DNA of 64,000 nt from Nilaparvata lugens (GCF_014356525.2 NC_052508.1:56430497-56494496); one strand, 5' to 3'. Shown: positions 1 to 12,850, counted from the first letter of the stretch. The notes: generated by a model not told the origin, from the sequence alone. Made by a program: numbers and translations.

Positions 1-1439
1 TCGAAAGTTGGAATTCGATTAAAACTTGAACGCGAATTTCGTCCGAGTTACAATCCAAATTGGCGAGTGAGAGGAGCAGTTAGAAGTGAGTGAGAGGCAG
101 TGAGTTGCAATTGAATGAGGCGTGATTTGCTTTTTGTACTTCACTCTGACAGAACTAAATCCAATTTCATCACATTAGGACAACCCATATTATGATCCTG
201 CTGCAGATTCTACCTCATTGGATCATTCCCGATAATCAAATCAAATCATTTATTGTCAAAAACACAAAGTGTCACAACAACGTCAATACAATTTACAGCA
301 GTATCATAATGATTGGCCATAATAATAATAATTGAAAGTTACAATTTTAGAAACATTGAATTTATCAGAGATTGGATTATTTTTCGATATTATCACAACA
401 TTAATGGTAGGGATATTACACATTATCATTTTCATTGCAACTCTCATTCCTTTGAAAAAATTTTATGATAAGTTATCTGTTAATTGCTGAATTGCTTCTG
501 CCTAATGAAGGGAAACTTCATTTCCTGCATGCATTTTGCATGGAAATAGATTCAGTCAACAATAATCTGAATTCACTAGTATATTCTCACATATATCAAT
601 CACGATTAATCTATCTGAATTGAAAATTGTTTGTTTAATTCAGATTTTTATATCCATATTGATGATGTAGTGTATGAATTTAAATAGACATAGCCTACAT
701 AATATTTGGACAATTCAAGACAAAATTAGGAATTTGTTTACTACTGTATCGTTTACTGTATTTAATAAATAGAACAAAAAATATAGTTTTCTTGTCAAAA
801 ATGGATGGGTAGTGACTGCATGGATCAAAACAACCAGTCTCGAATCCAATGTGTCCAAAAAAAACGACAGACAATTACTCAATTCCCCTTCCTTTTACTA
901 AACTCATCTCAAAAAGAAAATCACTTCTGCAAAGAGCGATGCGATGGAGATTCTCAATTGATTTCTGGAATGTTCATGGAAAAAGTGAATTCTATTGGGG
1001 GTTCTATCATAGAAAAAGACGATCAGTTTTTAAACCTGCCTGCAACATTCCGCTATCTCAATTAAACTTCAGGTGCAACGTCCTCTATATGAGATATTGC
1101 GAGTTGAGCGCTGAGATATTTCTGTAGAGTGAATTGACGGACGAGTCTTATCAATAATGTTGTAGCAGCCAGTCTTCCCTTCTGGTTGATAAATTGAGGC
1201 AATGGAACTATTGGCCTTGCCAGCAGCAGAGCACCCAACTTGACAGATGAGAAACGAATATCACCCTTCCACTTCGCAGTGAGAAAGGAAGGTTGCATGC
1301 AGTTGTTATACGAATGAGCTGTGTTATTCGGTAGGCCTATTGTCAAATCTGTTAATTCATACTATACTGTAAAGAGATCATAATATGTTCTCTTTACAGT
1401 CGAGTATGTTAGGACTCTACTGAGTCCTAATAACATCTG
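1..1439. other. No supported gene
   Basis: AT-rich DNA with short overlapping ORFs on both strands around 805-1346 that show no family motif or coding bias. Nothing else seen. Confidence 0.4.
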
Positions 1440-1571
1440 TCCCCTGTTTCATGAAAATTTAGAAGTCCTGTAATATAGGAACAGCTGATTTTATCGGCTA
1501 TATTGAGCATGTAATTGGAATGGTGATTCTCCTGTATTACAGGACTTGTAACTTTTATGAAACAGGCCCCT
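1440..1571. mobile_element. Foldback MITE (CCCCTGTTTCAT ends)
   Basis: CCCCTGTTTCATGAAAATTT...AGTCCTGTAATA at the left pairs with TATTACAGGACTT...TTTATGAAACAGGCCCC at the right (arms ~40 bp). Confidence 0.75.
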
Positions 1572-2282
1572 GAGTAATAAATATACTAACTCAAATAATT
1601 AAAGAACTCATTTAAGGAGTTTCGAGTTATAAGAACTCATCTGAAATCTTATAATTTAGGTCAAAGGGTCTTATAATTTGAGCTCAAAGGGTCTGTCTGT
1701 TATGAACTAGGCGCTACGGGCTAGGTCATGTTTATAGAATGCAGTAGCTCGAGCAGAAGGAGGTAATGATTTCTGTTTCTCAGCAATATTATTCTACTCA
1801 GATAAGTATGACAAACAATATTGTACGTAACGTGTACGGTATCGTATTTACTGCATTCGTATGATAATTCTGCCCTCAACTACGTTTCGGGCATAAAGGA
1901 TCATACTTATGCGGTAATCGTTACCAGACTTGTTACGTAAAGTACTATTATAATTTGCATAAAGGTTATTACATTACAATACAAATGATACAGTACGATA
2001 CCTTTCACTTGCTCAAGAGAATATGATTGAATTTCTCAGTCGGCAATGATTTATGATTATGATGATATGACCAATGTAAATAATAGTATCATATAATGGA
2101 ATTAATTTAATGCATACCTTTAATCCATTTACCTTCGAACTTGATGAACAGAATTCACTCATAATCCTGTTCAAGTGAATCAATGAGAAGATTGAAATCG
2201 TTTATCAAGTGGAATGGATTATAAATCAAGATAATGTTCCATCAATTATCCAAATTGGACTGTTGACTGTTGGAGTGACTGT

Positions 2283-2470
2283 TGGCTCCGTGATTACGCT
2301 GGTACCCTCTCTTATACGACACTGATTGAGCTCGACTAATCCTCACTATTTTATCAATTCGAGATATTTTTTTACTAATTATTCAAATCAGATTAGCCAT
2401 TAGCTCGTGGTTACGCTGGTATCTATTCTCTTAGACTGCACTGGTTGCGCTGGACTAATCCTCACTATTC
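2283..2470 (+). repeat. Two-copy ~118-bp direct repeat
   Basis: GATTACGCTGGTAcc...CGACTAATCCTCACTATT at 2292-2351 recurs as GGTTACGCTGGTAtc...GGACTAATCCTCACTATT at 2409-2470. Confidence 0.6.
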
Positions 2471-2504
2471 TATTATAGAAATACCATCGTGGAAATCCAA
2501 AAAA

Positions 2505-2711
2505 TGTTGAATGAAAAAGACTAAGAAATTTCAAAGAACCACAGATTTATTGATACTTAGAAAGACTGGTTTCATTACATCATTGTCAATCTCTGATAAA
2601 CTCTGATAATTTATCAGATTTTATCATAATGGTCTAATAACCGAAACCGGTCTTTCTAAGTATCAATACATCTGTGGTTTTTTGACAATTTCTTAGTCTT
2701 TTTCATTCAAT
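2505..2711. mobile_element. Foldback MITE (TGAATGAAAAAGACTAAG ends)
   Basis: Arms 2506-2572 and 2644-2710 are inverted copies: TGAATGAAAAAGACTAAGAA, CCACAGAT, TTGATACTTAGAAAGAC. The middle is AT-rich. Confidence 0.8.
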
Positions 2712-3779
2712 ATGAATAATTACCACAATATCAACTTCTCAACTACACAAAAAGTCCAAAAAATGTGCTATAAGAACTATCTTACAAAAGTAAAGCGGAG
2801 TACAATCATTGAATTCTGAAAACGCTAATGCCGAAGATTATTGCAAAGTCTTGAAATTCAAGGACTTGTAAGATAATGTGAGCGATAAAGTCGATTCCTA
2901 CCATAATCTACGAATTATTCTGGAAAAAAGATGGCTTTAACTTGTATTACAGAAAATCCCGAGTTTTGCAGCTTTTGGAATCGGATATTAGCCGGATTGG
3001 ATAATTCCAACATTAGCCAAATGGAAAGTGCTATTAGCCACACATTCCGCCAAAATAAAGAAGCGTTTTGGAAATGTGGGCAACTCAGGCGACAATCCAC
3101 GCCGGCAAATGCCGAACGCCGCTTGAATAAATTATCATCTACTCACTCTCTCCCACTTTCACCTTACCCACTATTTCTCTCTTCGTCACTACCCTTACCT
3201 ATCGTTCTTCCTCTCATTCTCTCCCAGCTCATTTACATTCCAGCTAGCCAGTGAGCGTTGCATTTGAATTTTTAAATCGTGGTCGTCACCGTATTTTGCC
3301 ATTCGACTCGAATCTCTCTCTCCGTATGTTTATCTCTCTCTACCCGATTTGCAAATGCACCACCGCTGCTGAATCTCATCCCACAACGTGGTTCCATACT
3401 TTAACTCCCATTCATTACATTCTGATTCAAATGAGAATCACTATTCCGAGCAGGATAGCGCTAATCATCTGCATAGAAAGTCATTCCGGCATTCGACTAC
3501 ATTTTCATTTTCAACTGTTAACTTACTCAGAATGACTCAGAAGCTTCTTGAAACGATAACAGAAATGCTCATATTAAGCAGGATTGAATCATGAATCAAG
3601 TACGATGAATTAAATTTAAAATGTTACGAATGAACGAACCCCATGTATGTTTCAATAAACGGTCACAGATTGTTCCAATCGAGGAAATAAAAATTACAAA
3701 TACACGAGAAAAGTGTTACTAGTGTTACACTGGTAAAAATATTCTTCGACACATGGGAAGCTGAATAATTCATTGTAGG

Positions 3780-4001
3780 ATGCGATTCAACGTTATTTTC
3801 CTATCATTATTCATCGTAATTACAATCATCGTTGAAATTTCTACCAACTACGAGCCTATGGACCTATTTGAGATCCCTGAACTAAGACACCAAACAGAAA
3901 TACTCTTTCAATTAATCTTATCACTCGATAATAATAATCTTCATAAGTATTATGATATACTTCTCAATTATTCTCATAGTTGTTCTCCCGATAATAAATG
4001 A
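3780..4001 (+). CDS. Possible small secreted peptide, 73 aa
   Basis: ATG-initiated 73-codon ORF. Residues 1-22 (MRF then a run of I, F, V and L) look like a signal peptide, followed by a polar, acidic, Asn-rich body and a single Cys near the C-terminus. A splice-acceptor-like TTGTAG sits directly before the ATG. There is no recognised family, no cysteine framework and no dibasic cleavage sites, so neither a toxin nor a neuropeptide precursor is indicated. In AT-rich DNA such an ORF can arise by chance. Confidence 0.22.
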   Translation: MRFNVIFLSLFIVITIIVEISTNYEPMDLFEIPELRHQTEILFQLILSLDNNNLHKYYDILLNYSHSCSPDNK

Positions 4002-4710
4002 GGTGAATGGAATAATTAGATTGCTATTTTTGTCATGACATATTATGAATTTCAATTTTTGATATAATATTTAAACTGTGAATATAATCAAACAATCGAG
4101 TTATTGATATATCCACTATGATCTTATGTTATTTTTATTTCAAATTCATTTCCTTTTTTCTATAATACAAAATTGAATAGAAGAAAATAGAAATCTCAGA
4201 AACTACTCTTGATCATTGATCCAATTTATGAGTTGAGAGGCTCATATATCCTCTTGGCATGAAAGTGTTTAAAAGGCTGCTCCAAACGAAATTAATCACA
4301 CAATCACATCCTAGCCAGATCATACAATTTTGAGAAGATTCAATCAGCTGATTAGTGCCTTTTGATCCTGTTTGATGCCAAAGTAAAGAGATGAGAGTTT
4401 GATGAAATCCAAACTGATTTATTCGAAGTAGAACTGATAACAAAGTGATATAATCAGAGAATGAGATCTGTTGTCATGTGAGAAGATCGTAGAAAATCCA
4501 GATAGAATTCTATCTGTATAAAATATATCTATATAAAATCTTTCTGTATCTAGTGGCAGACGGTGAGCATTCGAAAATCTTGCACTTGACGCACGCAAGC
4601 TGATCTTTGATGTGCACCACGTAATGAGCCAGGGTAGTGACGGAGAGGGTGGTGGCCGGAGGGGGTGGTTACACCTTCCTTGCAAAGCTGTGAGCAAAAT
4701 TAACGAGCTA

Positions 4711-4860
4711 CTGCTTCAGCTGCTGCTGCTGCTGCTGCTGCTACTGCCGACAGCCACCAACTAGAAGAAGAAGAAGAAGAAGATGGAGGAGGAGAAGGAG
4801 GAGGAGGAGAAGAGGAAGAAGAGTAAGAAGAGGGAGAAGAGGAAGAAGAAGAAGAAGCAT
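4711..4860 (+). repeat. (CTG)n then (GAA/GGA)n triplet repeats
   Basis: About nine CTG units at 4715-4742, then purine triplets from 4764. The surrounding 4560-5000 is GC-richer than the window average and includes a good donor-like ACAG|GTGAGC at about 4904, so an unannotated 5' exon or promoter is possible but unproven. Confidence 0.85.
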
Positions 4861-5777
4861 GCTGCTTTGTTCGTCGACAACGTGTTTTGGTCGCCAATTA
4901 CAGGTGAGCATTGGGCGACGGTCGCACGCACATGTGCGCCAACTGTTTTCTCTAAAAAGGCGTCGCACCCCCACTTCCGTCGCCACCGCCATGAAAAACT
5001 CAGGCGCTAGCAATTAAACGGAACAGCCAGCCGACAATTTGACGCGTTATTCACATCTCAAACGTCGGATGCTCTTTGTTTCCAGTTTTATTTATTATTA
5101 TTATTTGTCAACTGCCTCGCACCTAGCCTGTTGAATTGAAACGTTATGAACAACGCTGTGCTGTGCATTAATTAACGCTTATAAAATGTTTCATTCCATG
5201 TCAGAGAGAGAGAGAGTGAGAATGAGAATGTAGTTGAGTTCCAGATACACCAATTTTTATAGGTCTGACAGTGAATAAATGAATTATGTCACGGTGTTGA
5301 ATAATTATTATTACAATGATCATTCTAAATACTACATTTTTTCCCATGTTAAAAAGAGTTTATTATTTATAACGTAGTTTTATTGGTGGATAAACTGGGA
5401 TGATTATATTAAATGAACGAATCCTTGATTTTATCAATTTATTTTTGAATTAAGATTGGACTATTTTTTCAATGTGCTCAATAAACTTGATTGACAGCAA
5501 GTATCAGTAGAGATGACGTAACAGGTGAGTGTCTGTAACTGGACACTTACCTGTACTGTTTGAGTGACTGACTGCTGGCGTAATTATTAAACTACAAATT
5601 AAACCTAAATATCCTGGATATTGAACTGTTTTTCACAGAGATAAACCAAGATGTGATAGTTGATGAGGTATGGGAGATAGATTTCGCACTACTGTACATC
5701 TGTGAGAGTTTTAGACAAAGAACTCTGATGGTGAGTTGAGAGACTTGAACAGATTATTTTCAGCATTAAGAAAATAT

Positions 5778-5855
5778 AGCATAAGGAGATATCCCATGGT
5801 ATAGGACGTTTATATTCCAAATTATTAAACGTAGACCATGGGATATCTTCTTATC
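5778..5855. mobile_element. Small foldback related to the 54.9-kb MITE
   Basis: ATAAGGAGATATCCCATGGT...GGACGTTTAT pairs with AAACGTAGACCATGGGATAT. The same GATATCCCATGGTATAGGGC core ends the foldback at 54886-55170. Confidence 0.65.
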
Positions 5856-7434
5856 CCATCTTCTCATCTCTTATATCTATGGTACAAGCTTTAATTCTTC
5901 TTCATATAGGTTAAAATAGATCTAAATGGAAATTATAAGATTGTTTTAGAACTACATCAGTCACATATTCAGGCGAATAGAGCTATGAAGATGTGAGAGA
6001 TTACATTCCAATTTACAGTGTGAATTTATTAATCTTTCGGAATCCCCGAATAACAAGGAGACAAACTTGGAGACATAACTACTATCATCTATTATTAAAT
6101 GAAAACAAACATATATTGTCAAATTCTGCCGTTTTATTTGGTACAGGACCATGGTTTCGTGACCAAACAAAATATATATGTATGTTTTTATTCCATTATG
6201 GAACTTATCTACAACATTGACAGTGACTTAGTCGAATTATCATCTATTATAATGTTATCAATGCTACATCTGAAATAGAGAGTCTGGAACTCGAATCAGT
6301 TGATATCAAACTCAGAATATTTCATTTTACTTTCATCTGCAGAACGGAAAGAAAAACCTCTGGGACGCCCACGCGTGTACTACATTGAAATTTCCACGTT
6401 CTGCTTTTTTTGAAAACTCGGAAAAAAGTTTTCTGATACAAGGGGAGAAGAGCATACCATTACAGAATATCGGAGAACCGAGATTTAGCGAAGATGAAAA
6501 GCTGGATTTGTTGGCCTAGATAGAGTCGTTGGACATGCGGCCTGGGACACCAAAACTACCGCTATTTATGGTTATCTGCCCGTTTACAGCCAACCCAAAC
6601 TCCCCATAACACTCTTAACGGTCGAATCTCGATTCGCTTTTTCTTCCGCTCTTATCGTGAACGCAAACTTATGCGGAGGCAAAGAATTCTGGCTCCAGGT
6701 AAGAAAAGTAATATTTCCTACAGAAAACATACCTGAACTTTTCCAGGTCATGACACTCGTAAAGATAGGAGCGGTGCAGTATAAAAGAGAAATGGTGAAT
6801 ATATTTCCCTATATACAACAATAAATGATCCAGGAAGAGGAAGATTGAGTTTCCCATATGAAAGTAGGAACTATGTGTATTGAAATGTTGAGGGAAACTC
6901 TACCATGCAAACAATCATGTAGTTGCACTATATCTCAGCTGCAGTATTTCAATATGGTACAAAATAGAACTCATATCATGAGGCTTTCTAATCACAGAAT
7001 AAATCAAATCAAATTGAGTTTATTCACAGAAATCATTACAAATACAGTACACATGTACAAAATACAAAAATTGTACATGTATAACAAAATATGGTAGAAT
7101 ATGTAGCTTCGCTTGTCAATGGAACGTTGAAAACATTGAAGAAGATCTACTTTTGCCAAAATTTACTGATAATGAAATCACCAATCGAAATGATTTTTAA
7201 GCAAAAGCAAATGCATGGGGAATTATTCCAAAGGTGGAAGCTCCAAGAGTTGGAACAAGATGGAGTGAAGAAAGGAAGATAGAAAAGCTGTATTTTCTCA
7301 AAAATGAAAAGCTGATGGCAAGCAAGAAAACATCAAGTCCAAACAACGATCATATTCAGCGTCTTCCACTTCCAGCGCTCGACGCCTAGTGTTATAATAA
7401 TAATTTCTCTGGTCGTGGGTACAAAACGACCTCC

Positions 7435-7634
7435 GTAAACAAAGCCATAGTGCATTCTGATGACGTCAGCTGCACAGGTAGGGCTACTCACCACCTCCTA
7501 CGCCAATAAAAAACACTAACTTACATTTGTTGATTTCAGCTGATCTATATCAGCTAGTGTTTTTATTGGTGTAGGAGGTGATTAGTAGTCCTACCTGTGC
7601 TGACGTCACCAGAATGCACTATGGCTTTGTTTAC
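7435..7634. mobile_element. Foldback MITE (GTAAACAAAGCCATAG ends), copy 1
   Basis: A ~200-bp near-palindrome. Left arm: GTAAACAAAGCCATAGTGCA, TGACGTCAGC, GGTAGG, CACCTCCTAC, CAATAAAAAACACTA. The right arm is its reverse complement. Confidence 0.8.
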
Positions 7635-8046
7635 TGAAGTAGTGTACAACACGATCAGTGGAGTTATTCAGAAAATGATTCCATGATGATACGGGAATCC
7701 TCTATGAATAATATTGATATTGATTCGATAATACATTAACGTTTTGTTTAGGATCGTATAATAATGTATGACTGGCTGTTGGAAAGTATAGTTTGATAAT
7801 ACAAGTAGGCTACAAGAGGTACAATAATATCTAATTCCTATTAACGTTGATTTCATCACATTATGATGATACGGGAATCTTCTATGAATCATTGATATTG
7901 ATTCGATAATACACTAGTAGTTCTGTGAACAGTAGACCTCACGCAGTACTCTCATCGACAAGTACCTGATTAAAACTATAGACCTTATGGAAATACAGCA
8001 ATAGACTGGCTTCTCCACACATCTGTATAATCATTTGTCAGCTGAT

Positions 8047-8266
8047 CATTTAAACATTTAAACATTCAAACATTCAAACATTCAAACATTCAAACATTCA
8101 AACATTCAAACATTCAAACATTCAAACATTCAAACATTCAAACATTCAACATTCAAACATTCAAACATTCAAACATTCAAACATTCAAACATTCAAACAT
8201 TCAAACATTCAAACATTCAAACATTCAAACATTCAAACATTCAAACATTCAAACATTTAAACATTA
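8047..8266 (+). repeat. (ACATTCAA)n 8-bp satellite, copy 1
   Basis: About 27 tandem copies, nearly perfect apart from one shortened unit around 8145. Edges carry ACATTTAA variants. Confidence 0.95.
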
Positions 8267-9703
8267 AGAGAAATGCTAAACCGTCGACTTGAATCGTAGA
8301 CCTCACTTCGCTCGGTCAATCAACGTTATTTTCAGGATCGTATAATAATGTATGACTGTATGAAACTAAATATCATTCGATAATACAAACTGGCTACAAC
8401 AGATTCAATAATAACCTAATTCCTATTTATTCCTAATGCGACATATTATTGCATTGCAGCACCTATCATTACTCAGTTATTATCCAATTCTCGTCAACAT
8501 TCCACGAGAATGGCAGACATTATCAATGCTACATCTGAAATAGAGAGTCTGGAACTCGAATCAGTTGATATCAAACTCAGAATATTTCATTTTACTTTCA
8601 TCTGCAGAACGGAAAGAAAACCTCTGGGACGCCCACGCGTGTACTACATTGAAATTTCCACGTTCTGCTTTTTTTGAAAACTCGGAAAAAAGTTTTCTGA
8701 TACAAGGGGAGAAGAGCATACCATTACAGAATATCGGAGAACCGAGATTTAGCGAAGATGAAAAGCTGGATTTGTTGGCCTAGATAGAGTCGTTGGACAT
8801 GCGGCCTGGGACACCAAAACTACCGCTATTTATGGTTATCTGCCCGTTTACAGCCAACCCAAACTCCCCCATAACACTCTTAACGGTCGAATCTCGATTC
8901 GCTTTTTCTTCCGCTCTTATCGTGAACGCAAACTTATGCGGAGGCAAAGAATTCTGGCTCCAGGTAAGAAAAGTAATATTTCCTACAGAAAACATACCTG
9001 AACTTTTCCAGGTCATGACACTCGTAAAGATAGGAGCGGTGCAGTATAAAAGAGAAATGGTGAATATATTTCCCTATATACAACAATAAATGATCCAGGA
9101 AGAGGAAGATTGAGTTTCCCATATGAAAGTAGGAACTATGTGTATTGAAATGTTGAGGGAAAACTCTACCATGCAAACAATCATGTAGTTGCACTATATC
9201 TCAGCTGCAGTATTTCAATATGGTACAAAATAGAACTCATATCATGAGGCTTTCTAATCACAGAATAAATCAAATCAAATTGAGTTTATTCACAGAAATC
9301 ATTACAAATACAGTACACATGTACAAAATACAAAAATTGTACATGTATAACAAAATATGGTAGAATATGTAGCTTCGCTTGTCAATGGAACGTTGAAAAC
9401 ATTGAAGAAGATCTACTTTTGCCAAAATTTACTGATAATGAAATCACCAATCGAAATGATTTTTAAGCAAAAGCAAATGCATGGGGAATTATTCCAAAGG
9501 TGGAAGCTCCAAGAGTTGGAACAAGATGGAGTGAAGAAAGGAAGATAGAAAAGCTGTATTTTCTCAAAAAATGAAAAGCTGATGGGCAAGCAAGAAAAAC
9601 ATCAAGTCCAAACAACGATCATATTCAGCGTCTTCCACTTCCAGCGCTCGACGCCTAGTGTTATAATAATAATTTCTCTGGTCGTGGGTACAAAACGACC
9701 TCC

Positions 9704-9903
9704 GTAAACAAAGCCATAGTGCATTCTGATGACGTCAGCTGCACAGGTAGGGCTACTCACCACCTCCTACGCCAATAAAAAACACTAACTTACATTTGTT
9801 GATTTCAGCTGATCTATATCAGCTAGTGTTTTTATTGGTGTAGGAGGTGATTAGTAGTCCTACCTGTGCTGACGTCACCAGAATGCACTATGGCTTTGTT
9901 TAC
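9704..9903. mobile_element. Foldback MITE (GTAAACAAAGCCATAG ends), copy 2
   Basis: The copy of the 7435-7634 foldback carried along in the second 2,265-bp unit. Confidence 0.8.
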
Positions 9904-10315
9904 TGAAGTAGTGTACAACACGATCAGTGGAGTTATTCAGAAATGATTCCATGATGATACGGGAATCCTCTATGAATAATATTGATATTGATTCGATAAT
10001 ACATTAACGTTTTGTTTAGGATCGTATAATAATGTATGACTGGCTGTTGGAAAGTATAGTTTGATAATACAAGTAGGCTACAAGAGGTACAATAATATCT
10101 AATTCCTATTAACGTTGATTTCATCACATTATGATGATACGGGAATCTTCTATGAATCATTGATATTGATTCGATAATACACTAGTAGTTCTGTGAACAG
10201 TAGACCTCACGCAGTACTCTCATCGACAAGTACCTGATTAAAACTATAGACCTTATGGAAATACAGCAATAGACAGGCTTCTCCACACATCTGTATAATC
10301 ATTTGTCAGCTGATC

Positions 10316-10531
10316 ATTTAAACATTTAAACATTCAAACATTCAAACTTCAAACATTCAAACATTCAAACATTCAAACATTCAAACATTCAAACATTCAA
10401 ACATTCAAACATTCAAAATTCAAACATTCAAACATTCAAACATTCAAACATTCAAACATTCAAACTTCAAACATTCAACATTCAAACATTCAAACATTCA
10501 AACATTCAAACATTCAAACATTTAAACATTA
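10316..10531 (+). repeat. (ACATTCAA)n 8-bp satellite, copy 2
   Basis: Same array in the second duplicate, with several 6- or 7-bp units from single-base losses. Confidence 0.95.
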
Positions 10532-10849
10532 AGAGAAATGCTAAACCGTCGACTTGAATCGTAGACCTCACTTCGCTCGGTCAATCAACGTTATTTTCAG
10601 GATCGTATAATAATGTATGACTGTATGAAACTAAATATCATTCGATAATACAAACTGGCTACAACAGATTCAATAATAACCTAATTCCTATTTATTCCTA
10701 ATGCGACATATTATTGCATTGCAGCACCTATCATTACTCAGTTATTATCCAATTCTCGTCAACATTCCACGAGAATGGCAGACATTAGCAGTGTTCACCC
10801 ATTGCTAAATATGACTCACAGTGATTACATGGACATCACCTAAGTGGAG

Positions 10850-12210
10850 GTGGAGGTGTGAATGATTAGAGAGCTGCTTTAGGAGGTGAAGGAGGATGGG
10901 TCGGCGGGGAATAAGTGGAGGAGGGGAAGAGGAGGAGGATGAGGTGGAGGAGGAGGTGGAGGGGAGGAGGAGGGGTGGAGGAGTAGGAGTAGGAGGAGGA
11001 GGAGGAGGAGGAGTAGGAGTAGGAGTGGGAGTAGGAGGAGGAAGGAATGAAGGGATAGGAGGATTAGAATAAGGAGAAAAAGTTGAAGGAAAGAAGGCGA
11101 TGATGGAGGAGAAGGAGGGGACGAAGAAGCGGAAGGTGAGGGACAAGAGAGAGAAGAAGAGGGAAATGAGAAGATGTGAAGGAAAAGGAGGGAAATGAGA
11201 AGGGGGAAGAGGAGGAAAGAAGGTCAACAACGAGTAGAAGAAGACAGGGATAGTAGGAGTGGGAGAAGTGGGAGGAGGTGAAATAAAACAAGGATGAGAA
11301 AAAATTGAAGTAGAAAAAGAAGGAGGAGAAGGAATTATGGGAGGAGAAAAAGGATGAGGAGAAAGAGGAGATGGTGGTGAAGTAGGTGAAAAAAGAAGAG
11401 AACAGTGAGAAGGAGGAGAGGGTGAAGAAGAAGGAGAAAGTGATGGAGAAATGAGAGGTTCCGAAGGAGAAAGTGATGGAGAAATGGGAGGTTCCGAAGG
11501 AAAAGAAAAGTAGGCAGTGATTCAGGAGAAGGAGGAAATGGAGAAGCGGAAGGTAGAGGACGAAAGAGTGGTGAAGGGCAAGAAAGAGAAGATGATGAAG
11601 AGAGAGGAGAATGAGGAAGAGGTGGAAAAGGGACAACGATTAGGAGAAGAAGACGTAGAAATAGTAGAGTGGAAGGAGGTGATATAGAACAAGGAGAAGA
11701 CGAAGAAGAAGAAGAAGAAGAAGAAAATAAGAAGAAAAGAAGAAGAAGAAGAAGAAGAAGAAGAAGAAGAAGAAGAAGAAGAAGAGAAGAAGAGAAGAAG
11801 GAAAAGAAGAAGAAGAAAAAAAGAAAAAGAAGGAGAAGAAGGAGGAAAATAAGAAGGAGATGAGGAGAAGGAAGAGAAAAAGGAGAAGGTGGAAAAGAAA
11901 GAGAAAGAGGAGAACGAGGAAAAGGGGGAAATGAGAAGCAGGCGTTGACTGAGGAGAAGGAGGAGAATGAGGTGAAAGGGAGAAAAATGTGAAGTAGAAG
12001 AAGAAGGAAAAATATGAAAAGAAAGAGACGGAGGAGATGAAGGATGAGTAGGTGGTTGTAGGAGTAAGAGGGTGCGGAATCTTTGTTACTGAATGATTTG
12101 ATGAGAGAAAGGAATAGGAAATGATAGAAGTGGAAGAGGAAGAGAATGATGAAGAAAGGGAAGTGTCGGGTGTTGAGGTGGAGGAAGGAAATAGTGTTAG
12201 TGTGGAGAAT
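10850..12210 (+). repeat. 1.3-kb polypurine (AAG/AGG) tract
   Basis: The plus strand is almost pure purine in degenerate GGA and GAA triplets, with a pure (GAA)n core around 11,695-11,800 and a ~33-bp local duplication (GGTTCCGAAGGAGAAAG) at 11,458-11,500. Long open frames on both strands here (up to 299 codons of F/L/S or R/E/K) are by-products of composition. Confidence 0.95.
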
Positions 12211-12844
12211 GATTGAGACAATTAGCCCAGTCAATGAAGGTCCAAAAAAGCAGTTTCGATCCGAAAATTAAATAAAAGCTGAATTTCCCACCATCGATAA
12301 AACCCCCCCAGAGGGTCATCTCCCAAAGTCCCAAGAAATCCCCTGGGCTTTCCGCCCCAACCCCCTAAAATGAAAAATGCAGGTAAACACGGAAATCATT
12401 ATCTCTGTAACCATAGATCAGAAACAGTTCTGTTATATGCCATTCGATTCGTTACATTATGGACTACAATATTGGTTATATTCATTTTTCCAATAAAATT
12501 TACAGTTTTCTTGATAAAATAATATATATGTAAAAATTTTGGGGGTTTGCAATTTGATTTTTTTGTTTTCTTCGATTAACTTCGAAACAAGTAGTTTCAA
12601 AGGAAAATGAGCCAAATAATTAATGTAGCCACTCTCATTGCAAATCCATTGATGTATATTGTTAAGTATTTGCGATTCGATTTGACGCTGTGGAAGGGGA
12701 AACAATCGACGCGGAACGGCGCGGCTGACTCTCTTAGACATAGTAAACAGCAAACTGGAAGTCAATTATCTCTGTAACCATTAATCGGAAAAAAATCTAT
12801 CATATGTCATTCGATTCGTTAAATTATGGACTAGAATATTCGTC

Positions 12845-12850
12845 GTATTC
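12845..12850. repeat. Target-site duplication GTATTC, left copy
   Basis: Identical to 17839-17844 on the other side of the nested element. The paralogous empty site in the right arm, read in the same orientation, has a single related hexamer, CAGATTC. Confidence 0.75.

Larger units (their letters stand above)
6256..8520 (+). repeat. 2,265-bp direct duplication, copy 1
   Basis: Begins TATCAATGCTACATCTGAAA and is repeated from 8521 with near identity. It contains a foldback MITE (7435-7634), an (ACATTCAA)n array and internal direct repeats (GGATCGTATAATAATGTATGACTG at about 7752 and 8335, GATGATACGGGAATC at about 7684 and 7863). No credible ORF: open stretches are short and shared only because the DNA is duplicated. 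Confidence 0.92.
8521..10785 (+). repeat. 2,265-bp direct duplication, copy 2
   Basis: Head-to-tail with copy 1. Differences are almost only single-base changes in homopolymers (e.g. GAAAAACC versus GAAAACC, GATGGCAAG versus GATGGGCAAG) and the state of the 8-bp array. After its end the sequence changes at once to unique DNA (TAGCAGTGTTCACCC). Confidence 0.92.

Noticed and set aside
4700..5013. Ser/Leu/Ala homopolymer ORFs over triplet repeats
   Set aside because: Low-complexity translation. Competing frames on both strands are equally open.
8047..8266. Regular array that might be read as a CRISPR
   Set aside because: The 8-bp units are contiguous with no unique spacers. It is a satellite in a eukaryotic genome.
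8565..8783. ORFs within the 2,265-bp duplicate units (e.g. 72 and 98 codons), which appear twice
   Set aside because: Their repetition reflects DNA duplication. Single-base indels between the copies change the frames without any sign of coding constraint.
10805..12234. Open frames of up to 299 codons on the minus strand and a 64-codon plus-strand frame
   Set aside because: They translate only the polypurine/polypyrimidine tract (runs of F, L and S, or R, K and E). Several frames are open at once, as expected from composition.
12457..12765. 102-codon ORF (VSRAVPRRLFPLP...) as a host gene, also at 21260-21625 and in partial form at 17922 and 20814
   Set aside because: It recurs in the arms and tandem units of an inverted-repeat element, with frames that differ between copies. 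No start or domain is conserved, so it is treated as repeat sequence.
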